Source: Candidatus Enterococcus willemsii
Lineage (GTDB): Bacteria > Bacillota > Bacilli > Lactobacillales > Enterococcaceae
Assembly (NCBI RefSeq): GCF_009933335.1
Contig: NZ_MAEL01000034.1
Coordinates: 1-33,393, forward strand
Length of the DNA stretch: 33,393 nt
Reading direction: 5' to 3'
The translations under genes were made by a program, and so were the position numbers. The notes under the pieces are model-generated. The model did no database searches. It had not been told where the DNA came from and saw nothing but the letters and a program-made list of their open reading frames with translations. Shown here one piece after another: positions 17,086 to 25,250 of this stretch (positions are counted from its first letter, which is position 1; every line of letters begins with the position of its first letter).

Positions 17086-18255
17086 TTATTTTTTATTTAA
17101 AATTTGTTTGTTAAAGATAAAGTACAATACGCCTGCCACTAAAGCGACAACAGCCATTGATACGTACACACCATTATAGCCAATTATAGGAACCAAAGCG
17201 CCTAAAATCGATGGACCAATTCCGACAGCTGCATCAACAATTGCTAAGAAAGTTGATGTAGCTAGGCCAACGCGATGTTCTGGTGCAACTTTGATGGCAA
17301 TGGTTTGACCACTTGATAAGAACGTCCCGAAACCAGCACCGATAAATACAGCAGACAATAATAAGATAACGCCGTTACTTGCAATTCCCATTAAAAATAG
17401 ACCAATGGTAAATGAAATAAATGATGGATACATAACAAAGTTTTCACCTTTGGTATCAATCAAACGTCCTGCGACTGGACGAGAGAATAAAATAGCAACA
17501 GAATACACAATAAAGAAGAAACTTCCTGCAGCTACTAACCCAATCTCACTAGTATATGAAGTTAAGAAACTGACAATACTTGAATAACCAACACCTAATA
17601 AAATCCCAATTAATGAAATAGGCACAGCCTTCATTTCTAGGAAATGATGAATGGAAATAGATGATTTTTCATAATCTGGTGTATAGTGTGATTTTGGAAT
17701 GTTTAAAATAAACGCACCAATCCCAGCTACAACTAACAAGACAATTGACACCGTAACAATTGCATAGAACGATAATTGACGGACTAAAAACATCCCTAAC
17801 ATTGGACCAATTGCTGAAGCCATTGTAGTACTCAATGAATAATAACCGATTCCCTCACCTCGACGAGCAACAGGAATAATTTGTGCTGCAATCGTACTTG
17901 TTACGACAGAAGCTGAACCAAAACCAACCCCATGTAAAAAGCGTACAACCATTAATAGCAATAAACTATGTGCACCATAATAGAACAGTGAAGCAACTAA
18001 ATAAATCGCAAGTCCGATAAATAGCATTCGTTTATAACCAACTCTTTCAATAATTCCACCTGTAAGTAGACGTGCGATTAAGGCGCCAATAATAAATATT
18101 CCAACGGCTCCCCCTGCTTGACTTGGTGTTGCACTTAATGAATCCATCGCATATTCAGCAATAATAATCATTAATAAGTAATAAACTAAATATGCCAGGA
18201 AATTAACGAGTGTAACGGTGATAAAATCCTTTGTCCATAATTTTGATTTTTCCAC
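17086..18255 (-). CDS. MFS transporter
   Basis: The 389-residue membrane protein has twelve predicted membrane segments. The MFS loop motif between segments 2 and 3 appears as RLLTGGIIERVGYKRM (about 62-77) and again in the second half as RPVAGRLIDTKGENF (about 260). The second-half repeat and the glycine-rich segment GVGFGSASVVT fit drug/metabolite exporters of the YfcJ/YnfM-like type. The start is a GTG at 18255 with GGAGG 7 nt upstream. It is divergent from a LysR regulator that probably controls it. The substrate cannot be read from sequence. Confidence 0.88.
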   Translation of the reverse strand: MEKSKLWTKDFITVTLVNFLAYLVYYLLMIIIAEYAMDSLSATPSQAGGAVGIFIIGALIARLLTGGIIERVGYKRMLFIGLAIYLVASLFYYGAHSLLLLMVVRFLHGVGFGSASVVTSTIAAQIIPVARRGEGIGYYSLSTTMASAIGPMLGMFLVRQLSFYAIVTVSIVLLVVAGIGAFILNIPKSHYTPDYEKSSISIHHFLEMKAVPISLIGILLGVGYSSIVSFLTSYTSEIGLVAAGSFFFIVYSVAILFSRPVAGRLIDTKGENFVMYPSFISFTIGLFLMGIASNGVILLLSAVFIGAGFGTFLSSGQTIAIKVAPEHRVGLATSTFLAIVDAAVGIGPSILGALVPIIGYNGVYVSMAVVALVAGVLYFIFNKQILNKK

Positions 18256-18313
18256 TAATAATCCTCCTCAATATAATAGAAAAAGTTTTCCGAAAACTTT
18301 CTTCAGCTTTTAC

Positions 18314-18342
18314 ATTATAACATCGACAAATCAGTAAGTTAA
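18314..18342 (-). promoter_or_regulatory. promoter of the MFS gene
   Basis: Minus-strand TTAACT (18337-18342), a 17-bp spacer and TATAAT (18314-18319). Confidence 0.55.
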
Positions 18343-18363
18343 ATATATAATAAATTATATATT
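18342..18363 (+). promoter_or_regulatory. AT-rich dyad between divergent MFS and lysR genes
   Basis: AATATATAA (18342-18350) and TTATATATT (18355-18363) form a perfect 9-bp inverted repeat around 4 nt. It touches the MFS -35 and lies 31 nt before the lysR start, as expected for a LysR autoregulatory and activation site. AT-only dyads can arise by chance. Confidence 0.4.
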
Positions 18364-18393
18364 AATTACTTTTAGGAATAAGGAGGCACATTT

Positions 18394-19275
18394 ATGGAAC
18401 TTACCCAATTACGCTATTTCCAAACAGTCGCACGATTAGAAAATATGACAGCTGCTGCCCAAGAATTGCATATTGCTCAACCATCGCTTAGTAAATCAAT
18501 CAAAAACTTAGAAACAGATTTAGGGGTACCGCTCTTTGATCGTGTTGGCAAGCGCATCAAATTAAATACGTATGGCGAAATTTTTTTAGAATCCGTCGAA
18601 CGTATTTTCCGTGAGTTAACACATAGTAAATATCAGCTGAACCACTTAGTTGAACAAAAAGAAAACAGTGTGATTATCGGTGCCTCATCTTCACGTTTTT
18701 TACAAGAATTATTCCAAAAATTTTTTATTCAGCACCCTGCGCGTCGTTTCAAAATCTCACATATTACGCAACAAGAAACATTGGAAGCACAATTACTTGA
18801 TGGTGAAATTGATTTGGGAATTTTCTATACACCAACAGATCATCCAGACATTGAATGTCAGCCGTTATTGACTGAAGATATTTATTTAGCAGTGCCACCG
18901 AGTCATCCACTCGCACAAAAAGAAAGCGTCCATCTTAGTGAAGTTAAAGATGAAAGTTTTATTAGTGTAACGAGTGATTATACATTTGGAGAAATGACTA
19001 AACTATTCTGTTATGAAGCGGGTTTCAAACCTGATATTGCCTTTGAAATCGAAAGTTTCGATTTCATTATCCAACTCGTCTATGCTGAATTTGGTGTAAC
19101 CTTTGTTCCTTATTCTTGGGCTGATAAATCACATCGAAATTTACCACCACTCTTAAAAATTCAATCCCCAGTTTGTCAAAGAACCATTTGGTTGTCTTGG
19201 GCCAAACAACGCTATCAAACCAAAACAACTCAAGAATTCAAAGCATTTGCAATGTCTTATTTTGATTCCAAATAA
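18394..19275 (+). CDS. LysR family transcriptional regulator
   Basis: The 293-residue regulator has the N-terminal LysR winged helix-turn-helix (LRYFQTVARLENMTAAAQELHIAQPSLSKSI region, about 6-36), a linker helix, and a substrate-binding-like effector domain (about 90-290) of the CynR/GltR/BenM type. The start at the ATG at 18394 has AAGGAGG 8 nt upstream. Its divergent placement to the MFS exporter with a dyad between them is the classic arrangement for local control. The gene ends in a bidirectional terminator. The inducer is unknown. Confidence 0.93.
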   Translation: MELTQLRYFQTVARLENMTAAAQELHIAQPSLSKSIKNLETDLGVPLFDRVGKRIKLNTYGEIFLESVERIFRELTHSKYQLNHLVEQKENSVIIGASSSRFLQELFQKFFIQHPARRFKISHITQQETLEAQLLDGEIDLGIFYTPTDHPDIECQPLLTEDIYLAVPPSHPLAQKESVHLSEVKDESFISVTSDYTFGEMTKLFCYEAGFKPDIAFEIESFDFIIQLVYAEFGVTFVPYSWADKSHRNLPPLLKIQSPVCQRTIWLSWAKQRYQTKTTQEFKAFAMSYFDSK

Positions 19276-19319
19276 ACAGCAGGCTATTCGCTTACGATGA
19301 ACGAATAGCCTGCTGTTTT
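19274..19319. terminator. bidirectional terminator between lysR and the 79-aa gene
   Basis: A 17-bp perfect stem (19274-19290 with 19302-19318) and an 11-nt loop serve the convergent genes. The T run is short on both strands (TTTT on plus, TTTATTT on minus). Confidence 0.85.
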
Positions 19320-19331
19320 AGCTTGAAAAAA

Positions 19332-19571
19332 TTACCATATCCCTAATTCTTTTGCAATTTGCTTGTCTTGTTCCCTGTGTGCACCAATTTGATGATTCAT
19401 CCAACCAGTTTTTTTACACCAAATCAATTGTAAGATTGTTGCGACTGCTTCGGTATTTACTTCAGACAAGCGGAGTTCTTCAATTGGTTGAATAACTTCC
19501 AGATTTTTTGTGGCTTTCACATACGTGTGTTGTGGTTCAAGCCAAACAAAATAGCCTTCTGATTGATTCAT
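19332..19571 (-). CDS. hypothetical 79-aa protein at the end of the Bce-like operon
   Basis: The small soluble protein has no recognised domain. The ATG at 19571 has GAGGTGG 6 nt upstream; the ATG at 19580 overlaps that site. The sequence has a beta-like N-terminal half (GYFVWLEPQHTYVKAT) and a helical C-terminal half with WCKKTGWMNHQIG. It starts 17 nt after the permease gene, so it is probably co-transcribed with the antibiotic-response transporter. It could be an accessory protein of that module, but this rests only on position. Confidence 0.6.
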   Translation of the reverse strand: MNQSEGYFVWLEPQHTYVKATKNLEVIQPIEELRLSEVNTEAVATILQLIWCKKTGWMNHQIGAHREQDKQIAKELGIW

Positions 19572-19588
19572 AGTAACCACCTCACTGA

Positions 19589-21577
19589 TTATGAATGTTG
19601 TCTTTCAACAATTTGGTAATAAATTTTCGATGTTTGTAAATAGACAATGAAATAACATAAGCTAAAGACTAAAATTCCCAGCGCTGTAACCATGATATAC
19701 AAGGTCTGATTGTGAAAACCAAAAATTAACAATAATTTTTGGATAATTGGACTAGCAAATAGCAAGTGAACAATTGCCAACAACAGCGGGAAGAAAAAGA
19801 CCATTAACACTTGACTACGAATGGTTTGTTTCACCTCTTTATGACTCATTCCAACTTTTTGCATCACTTCAAAACGATAGGCATCTTCATAGCCTTCTGA
19901 AATTTGTTTATAGTAAATGATTAGTCCAGTTGCTACGATAAAACTGAGACTAAAAATCACTCCAATAAATAAAAAACCACCGACTAATTCTGACATATCT
20001 TTTCTTGACTGATCAATTGACTCAAAATAAGCATACATCTCAGTCGTTTCTCCAGCATTTGCATTCAATTCTTGAACAAATCGGCTGACAGCTTCCACAA
20101 ACGATTCTCTGTCACCTTCTGCTGTAAAATTAAGAGCGATGCGTGTCCCAATTGTAGTATTTATTTGACTATTCATCACGATATCCTCTAGCACACTTCG
20201 GTCTTTAACAACCACAGTATATCTATCAATAAGACTCGCTTCATGTGTGGAAAAAGGAAAGTCGTCAAGCGCAGTCACTTGAAATGTTTTCGTTCCTAAT
20301 TGTAATTCGTCTAATTGCTCTGCTGACGTATAGACATAAGCGTCATCAGCAGATAATATGATTTTTTTACCGCTAAACATTTCATATTCCTCCGCTGTCA
20401 TTATTTCCATGTCTACTAAGTTGAGATTGGCACCTTTTTGCTTTTCTAAAAAATCACGTTGACTAGACTCATTAAATTTCGTTCCTTCTTTGACTAAGGT
20501 TGGCAATTCAACATAATCATTGAAGACAAAAAATTCGTCAGGAGTGATAGTATATTCTTCCATCAATTCTGTCAACTTAGGTTCAATCGCTTCACCGGTT
20601 GTCTGAGTGCCTAGCTGCATATCAAACGGATGCTGATTACGCAAACTATCTTCTTTCCCAGCAAACAGCCCGACCGTAGAAGAAATAGTCACTAAAACCA
20701 TGGTACTCAATACACAAATGCTTGCTAACCCCATCCCGTTTTGTTTCATTCGATATAACATACCCGAGATATTAATAAAGGCTTTCGGACGATAATAAAT
20801 CGAAGAACGATTTTTTAAAAATTTTAACAAACTAATACTAAAGGTAATCATCACGATATATGTGCCGAAAATGACTAAAAGAATCGCATAAAAAAATGTA
20901 TACAATGCACTAAGTGGTGATTCAATCGTTAAAGATAAATAATACCCAATCCCTAAACAAATAAGACCAATCACGCTCAAGAACCAACGCGCTTTTGGCT
21001 CTCTTTCACCAACATTACTACCTCGCAACAATTCCGTTGGATTTGCACGTCGTAACGAAAGAAGATTGATTAAGAATAGACTCAAGAAAATAAACGCATG
21101 GAACAATGCCGTTAGATAAAACATCTCTGCAGTTAATTGAAATGTAAAGTGTTCACCAAAACCAGTTAATTTCTTCAAGATTAGAAATAGATATTTTGAA
21201 AAAATACTTCCTATTAACAATCCTCCACCCAAAGATAGTAAAAAACTAAGAATACTTTCAATAAAAAGCATCCAGCCAATTGCTTTTTTATCCAATCCTA
21301 GTACATTATACAAACCAAGTTCCTTTTTGCGGTGTTTGTTTAGGAAGCCATTCGTATAAATCGAGAAAATGACTGAAAAAATCATAATCACAATCAGTCC
21401 GAGATTAAACATGCTACGAACTGCTTGTGCATTAGGCATTTTAGTCATGCCCTCATTCTTCAACATGACATACATTAAAAAATTAAGTATGACGATGAAA
21501 ATCATCGAAAATAAAAATGGGAAATAGACAGGTTTATTCTTCAATATATTGCGAGTAGCTAATTTAGTATAAAACAT
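19589..21577 (-). CDS. BceB-like ABC transporter permease (antimicrobial peptide response)
   Basis: The 662-residue FtsX/MacB-type membrane protein has about ten membrane segments and a large extracellular domain between segments 7 and 8 (about 310-525). This is the hallmark of Bce-type permeases that sense and free lipid II-cycle intermediates from bacitracin or lantibiotics. Two FtsX cores are visible (NPTELLRG loop near 177-184 and a C-terminal bundle). The start at 21577 has GAGGTG 6 nt upstream, and the ATPase gene ends 3 nt before it. It acts with the upstream ATPase and, by family logic, passes the signal to the short-loop kinase encoded next to it. The exact drug is not readable. Confidence 0.9.
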   Translation of the reverse strand: MFYTKLATRNILKNKPVYFPFLFSMIFIVILNFLMYVMLKNEGMTKMPNAQAVRSMFNLGLIVIMIFSVIFSIYTNGFLNKHRKKELGLYNVLGLDKKAIGWMLFIESILSFLLSLGGGLLIGSIFSKYLFLILKKLTGFGEHFTFQLTAEMFYLTALFHAFIFLSLFLINLLSLRRANPTELLRGSNVGEREPKARWFLSVIGLICLGIGYYLSLTIESPLSALYTFFYAILLVIFGTYIVMITFSISLLKFLKNRSSIYYRPKAFINISGMLYRMKQNGMGLASICVLSTMVLVTISSTVGLFAGKEDSLRNQHPFDMQLGTQTTGEAIEPKLTELMEEYTITPDEFFVFNDYVELPTLVKEGTKFNESSQRDFLEKQKGANLNLVDMEIMTAEEYEMFSGKKIILSADDAYVYTSAEQLDELQLGTKTFQVTALDDFPFSTHEASLIDRYTVVVKDRSVLEDIVMNSQINTTIGTRIALNFTAEGDRESFVEAVSRFVQELNANAGETTEMYAYFESIDQSRKDMSELVGGFLFIGVIFSLSFIVATGLIIYYKQISEGYEDAYRFEVMQKVGMSHKEVKQTIRSQVLMVFFFPLLLAIVHLLFASPIIQKLLLIFGFHNQTLYIMVTALGILVFSLCYFIVYLQTSKIYYQIVERQHS

Positions 21578-21580
21578 CCG

Positions 21581-22339
21581 CTACACCTCTTCTTTAAGTA
21601 AAATAGAAATCGTTTGGCTAATTTCGTCCATGAATACTTCTTGGCTCCGTTGACCACGATACAATTGATGAAAAATTTCGCCGTCTTTGATAAAGAGTAC
21701 CCGATTGGCGTGACTCGCAGCTAAAACACTATGTGTCACCATCAAAATCGTTTGTCCTTCTTCATTGATTTGATGAAAGAGTTGCAGTAATTGATTCGCC
21801 GATTTTGAATCCAACGCCCCTGTAGGTTCATCCGCTAAGACCAGATCTGGCTCGGTGATAAGTGCACGCGCAATTGCTACTCGTTGCTTTTGACCACCAG
21901 AAATTTCATAAGGAAATTGATTCAATAATGTTTCAATTCCTAATTGCTTTGCCAAAGGATCTAAGCGTTTGAGCATTTCTTTTAAAGGAACCCGTGATAA
22001 AACAAGTGGTAGCAAGATGTTATCTTTGATATTAAAAGTATCTAATAAGTTAAATTCTTGAAAAACAAAACCTAGATGTTCTCTGCGAAATTTTGCCAGT
22101 TCTCCTTCTGCAATCGTCGCTAAATCAATATCATTTAAACGAACTTGACCTGCAGAAGCCTTATCTAAAGTTGCTAAAATGTTGAGTAAGGTACTTTTTC
22201 CTGAACCTGACTCCCCCATCACTGCAATATATTCTCCTTGACTCACTGTAAAATCAATTCGTTTTAACGCCTCGACAGGATGTTTGCTCAAGCGAGGATG
22301 ATAGACTTTTTTTATGTTTTTGACTTGTAATAATTCCAT
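21581..22339 (-). CDS. BceA-like ABC transporter ATPase
   Basis: The 252-residue ATPase is of the LolD/MacB/BceA group. It has Walker A GESGSGKST (42-50), signature ISGGQKQR (146-153), Walker B LVLADEPTGALD (166-177) and the His switch in VTHS. Length and the missing C-terminal extension fit Bce-type ATPases. A strong AAGGAGGA site precedes the ATG at 22339. It forms an operon with the permease. A TnACA-N4-TGTnA-like site about 80-90 nt upstream is the probable target of the regulator encoded just before. Confidence 0.93.
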   Translation of the reverse strand: MELLQVKNIKKVYHPRLSKHPVEALKRIDFTVSQGEYIAVMGESGSGKSTLLNILATLDKASAGQVRLNDIDLATIAEGELAKFRREHLGFVFQEFNLLDTFNIKDNILLPLVLSRVPLKEMLKRLDPLAKQLGIETLLNQFPYEISGGQKQRVAIARALITEPDLVLADEPTGALDSKSANQLLQLFHQINEEGQTILMVTHSVLAASHANRVLFIKDGEIFHQLYRGQRSQEVFMDEISQTISILLKEEV

Positions 22340-22416
22340 TATTTCCTTCCTCCTTTTCTCCTTTTAGTTTAAAAGAATGGCCAACGAAAAGACAGTGACA
22401 ATCAGTGGGTCGAATC

Positions 22417-22430
22417 CTACAGTTTTGTCA
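22417..22430 (-). promoter_or_regulatory. candidate BceR-type operator before the ABC genes
   Basis: Minus-strand TGACA-AAAC-TGTAG fits the inverted pattern TnACA-N4-TGTnA reported for Bce/VirR-type response regulators, with one deviation at the last base. It lies between the terminator of the two-component genes and the ABC operon. I could not place a convincing promoter behind it. A second, distant GTGACA/TGTCAC pair spans the same region. Confidence 0.5.
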
Positions 22431-22447
22431 CATTTAGTTAATTAAAC

Positions 22448-22491
22448 AAAAAACTCACTATATTAACACAAAAATTGTGCATACAGTGAGT
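22448..22491 (-). terminator. terminator of the two-component genes
   Basis: ACTCACT (22453-22459) pairs with AGTGAGT (22485-22491), with an inner CACAA/TTGTG helix, and the minus-strand transcript continues into TTTTTTG. It begins 1 nt after the kinase stop and separates the regulator genes from the ABC genes. Confidence 0.75.
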
Positions 22492-22492
22492 C

Positions 22493-23500
22493 CTATTCGC
22501 TAATCATCGATGTTGGAAGTGTGACGCACACTTCAGTTCCTTCACCAATCACGGAAGTAATCTTTAAAGTAATACCTAACTGATCCGCAATTTCTTGGCA
22601 TAAATATAAGCCCAAACCGCTAGACCCTTCGTTTTCTCGACCATTAAGACCAGTATATCCACGCTCAAAAACACGTGGCAATTCTTCTGGTAAAATCCCT
22701 TGTCCAGTATCTTTTATCCGTATTTCTTGTGGGCGATTTTCTGGACTATAAATCGTAATTCGCCCTGCTTTTGTATACTTAATAGCATTTGACAGTATCT
22801 GTTCAATCAAAAAAACGAGCCATTTTTTATCAGAGAGTCCCTTCTGATCCAAATTCACCAAGTCGACTTCGAGGTCTTTGTAAATAAAAAAGTGGGCGTA
22901 CTTTTTGATAAGTGGTGTAATTAATTGCTGATAGTTGACTTCTTCAAAACGAAAATCTTGCTGAATCGATTGCAAGCGTAAAAATTGTAACATCATATCT
23001 AAATATTGTTGAATTTTAAAAATTTCTTCCTTCAATTGTCGCTTTTCTTGCGTTGGAAACATCTGTGTTAATAAGTCTAACGAAGCAAGCGGTGTCTTGA
23101 TTTGGTGACTCCACAAAACAGAATAATCTAACAAAGCCTTCTCTTTTACCTCATATGATTCTTCTAATTTCCGTAATTGTGCTTGGCTTTTGGCGAACAA
23201 CTGATGGTAGTCTTGCTCCAATAACGTGCTTACTGTCAGTGTTGTCACGTGATGAATTTGAGATTGACTCAAAATGACTTGAAGAGCCTGATGTTTATGC
23301 CATAAGCGAATTCCCCGAACACATAAAGTAAGTACAACAATTGGAAATGTAAAAAGCAAGGTATCTACGTAATACTCCGATGGAATATTGTGAAAGTAAA
23401 GCGTACTACCAATCATTACCACTAATAAGAAATAAACAACTAAAAACCAAACATTCTCTTTGATAACTTGCCAAACAAACCTAGCTTTAGTCATTTTCAT
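22493..23500 (-). CDS. BceS-like intramembrane-sensing histidine kinase
   Basis: The 335-residue kinase has two membrane segments (about 14-33 and 46-63) joined by a loop too short for ligand binding. It shows the phospho-acceptor motif WSHQIKTPLA (His132) and the ATP-binding boxes N (LSNAIKYTK), G1 (IKDTGQGI) and G2 (SSGLGLYLC). The H-Q-I-K-T-P box and short loop are typical of BceS/GraS-type kinases that depend on a partner ABC permease for sensing. It overlaps the response regulator gene by 14 nt and is followed by the matching transporter. Confidence 0.93.
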   Translation of the reverse strand: MKMTKARFVWQVIKENVWFLVVYFLLVVMIGSTLYFHNIPSEYYVDTLLFTFPIVVLTLCVRGIRLWHKHQALQVILSQSQIHHVTTLTVSTLLEQDYHQLFAKSQAQLRKLEESYEVKEKALLDYSVLWSHQIKTPLASLDLLTQMFPTQEKRQLKEEIFKIQQYLDMMLQFLRLQSIQQDFRFEEVNYQQLITPLIKKYAHFFIYKDLEVDLVNLDQKGLSDKKWLVFLIEQILSNAIKYTKAGRITIYSPENRPQEIRIKDTGQGILPEELPRVFERGYTGLNGRENEGSSGLGLYLCQEIADQLGITLKITSVIGEGTEVCVTLPTSMISE

Positions 23501-24182
23501 CAGACATCACCAACATGTAACCAATTCCTTTCAACGTTTGAATCGCTCGTGAAAGACCTGCATCTGCTAGTTTTTTACGCAAACGAGTCATATTGACAGT
23601 CAATGTATTTTTACTAACAAAAGCTTCACTTTCCCACAATTTTTCCATTAATTCTTCTTTTGTTACTTTTTGTTCAGCATGAACAAATAGATGCGCTAAA
23701 ATTTTGGTCTCATTTGGTGTCAAACTAATGATTTGTTGATGGTAATGCAGTTCATTTTCTAATACCGATAAAGACAATTGTTGGTAAGTTAATTGTTGCT
23801 CTTGTTGATTAAATTCATACGTTCGTCGGAAACTTGCTTGAATTTTTACCACTAATAATTCCATATCAAATGGTTTGGCAATAAAGTCATCTGCTCCTAA
23901 ATTCATCGCCATAACCATATTCATCTTATCACTTGCTGAAGATAAAAAGATAATTGGAACTGTCGAGATTTCCCGGATTTTTTGACACCAATGATAGCCA
24001 CTATAATAAGGCAAGGAGATGTCCAAAATAACTAATTTCGGTTGCACTTGATGAAAAACACCTAAAATATCTTGAAAATCCTCCGCAATCATTGTTTGAA
24101 ATCCCCACTTATCCAAGCCCATTTTCGTAAGTTGTGCAATATTTTGATCATCTTCTACTAATAATATTGGTTGCGCATCCAC
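23487..24182 (-). CDS. OmpR-family response regulator (BceR-like)
   Basis: The 231-residue regulator has a receiver domain with acidic pocket E10-D11-D12, phospho-acceptor D54 and conserved K103. A winged-helix DNA-binding domain follows (about 130-228), with TVNMTRLRKKL as recognition helix region. The start is a GTG at 24182; the nearest binding site (GAGGG) is further away than usual, so translation initiation may be weak. A 10-bp direct repeat overlapping the inferred -10 suggests autoregulation. It is expected to switch on the downstream bceAB-like genes when cell-wall-active peptides are present. Confidence 0.93.
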   Translation of the reverse strand: MDAQPILLVEDDQNIAQLTKMGLDKWGFQTMIAEDFQDILGVFHQVQPKLVILDISLPYYSGYHWCQKIREISTVPIIFLSSASDKMNMVMAMNLGADDFIAKPFDMELLVVKIQASFRRTYEFNQQEQQLTYQQLSLSVLENELHYHQQIISLTPNETKILAHLFVHAEQKVTKEELMEKLWESEAFVSKNTLTVNMTRLRKKLADAGLSRAIQTLKGIGYMLVMSDEND

Positions 24183-24201
24183 GTTTCGTTCACTTCCCTC
24201 A

Positions 24202-24241
24202 TTCCGTTATTTTCCGTTATCATACCACTAATAAATGATTC
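24202..24241 (-). promoter_or_regulatory. promoter region of the regulator gene with 10-bp direct repeat
   Basis: TTCCGTTAT occurs at 24202-24210 and 24212-24220, an exact 10-bp period suited to an OmpR-type dimer on one DNA face. It overlaps the inferred minus-strand -10 TATGAT (24219-24224); the -35 is poor. The remaining intergenic DNA up to 24382 holds an imperfect GCTTAA/TTAAGC hairpin without a T run. Confidence 0.4.
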
Positions 24242-24382
24242 GCAAAAGAGACTTTAACCTATTTAGTAATCTAACCAGTTGGCTCTAAAAGAACGCTTAA
24301 AAAAATCGGATTTCTTAAGCATTCTATCCATGTTAGACTTTTTGCCTAACTTTCAAGAATTACTTCAGTCATCCGATAATTT

Positions 24383-24961
24383 CTACATATTTAATGCTTT
24401 CTTGACTTCATGATACATTCTTTCAGGAACATGATGAAGAATTGTTTCATTAATTTCTGCGATAACTTGCTCATGACTCAACGATATAATTTTGGCAGCC
24501 ATTAACGTTGCCATTCCGGTAGAAGAAATTAATAAGGCATCGTGCAAACACCGATGTTCTTCTTCTGAAAGTTGCTCGTAAATTGTGTCTTTTGTCGTGT
24601 CTTTAAAGTAACGATATGAATACTGATAAATCACTGGCTCTGATGTTTCGCTCTCGACAAAAATAGCCGCAAATAATTTAGGGTTTTTCTGTGCAAATTC
24701 AACATAATTCAAAAAGCCATCTAACAATTTCTCCCCTGTTTTTGCTACTGGGAAAACATCATGCTGCATCTCAACCACAATTGTTTCAATCAGAGTATCC
24801 TTTAGGTTTTGCATATTACTAAAATGGGCATAGATGGGCTGAGTAGACATTCCCATGCTATCTGCCACGTTTCGAGCAGTAAATTTGTTAAAACCATTTT
24901 TGCGAACATACTCATATGCACCTTGGATTAACTGCTCTTTCTTATACATTTTTGGTCTCAT
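24383..24961 (-). CDS. TetR family transcriptional regulator
   Basis: The 192-residue regulator has the N-terminal TetR helix-turn-helix (FTARNVADSMGMSTQPIYAHFSN, about 27-49, with the tyrosine-alanine-histidine-phenylalanine end of helix 3). The C-terminal ligand-binding domain is helical and has a WHG-like TetR_C segment. The start at 24961 has a weak GGTGAT site. It is divergent from a plus-strand membrane protein gene. The perfect palindrome at 25006-25020 between them is the likely operator. The ligand is unknown. Confidence 0.9.
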   Translation of the reverse strand: MRPKMYKKEQLIQGAYEYVRKNGFNKFTARNVADSMGMSTQPIYAHFSNMQNLKDTLIETIVVEMQHDVFPVAKTGEKLLDGFLNYVEFAQKNPKLFAAIFVESETSEPVIYQYSYRYFKDTTKDTIYEQLSEEEHRCLHDALLISSTGMATLMAAKIISLSHEQVIAEINETILHHVPERMYHEVKKALNM

Positions 24962-25005
24962 ATAATCACCACATCTTTTTATTTATGCACCAAGTTTCCG
25001 TCTTC

Positions 25006-25020
25006 TTATACTCAGTATAA
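25006..25020. promoter_or_regulatory. palindrome, candidate TetR operator
   Basis: TTATACT-C-AGTATAA is a perfect 15-bp palindrome 45 nt upstream of tetR. A plus-strand TATAAT (25016-25021) overlaps its right arm, so binding could control the divergent gene as well. Confidence 0.5.
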
Positions 25021-25227
25021 TATGTTTTTGGAGTTAACGAAAGGATTTTCTATCAAAAAGAAAAGAGAAGAGCGGGATTACTGTGGATAATCGTTGGAAT
25101 TGTACTCTTTTTGTATCAATTGAAAGGATGGAATTCATTGATCTCACACTCCCAAAATGGTAAACAATCAAATGCTTTACTTTTTTTGGAAAGTATAACA
25201 CTTGTACAGAATCTAAAAAAACTCTAA
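25021..25227 (+). pseudogene. possible remnant of a small membrane protein, no start codon
   Basis: The frame is open for 68 codons between TAA at 25018 and TAA at 25225. It reads like a basic segment followed by a hydrophobic helix (GLLWIIVGIVLFLYQLKGW), as in small membrane proteins. It has no ATG or GTG start and no ribosome binding site. It may be a decayed N-terminally truncated gene or a chance open frame in the leader of the next gene. Confidence 0.25.
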
Positions 25228-25250
25228 ACTATTCGATAGAGGTGAACATA

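Noticed and set aside
24290-24325. GCTTAA/TTAAGC hairpin as the tetR terminator
   Set aside because: Pairing is imperfect and no T run follows it on the minus strand.
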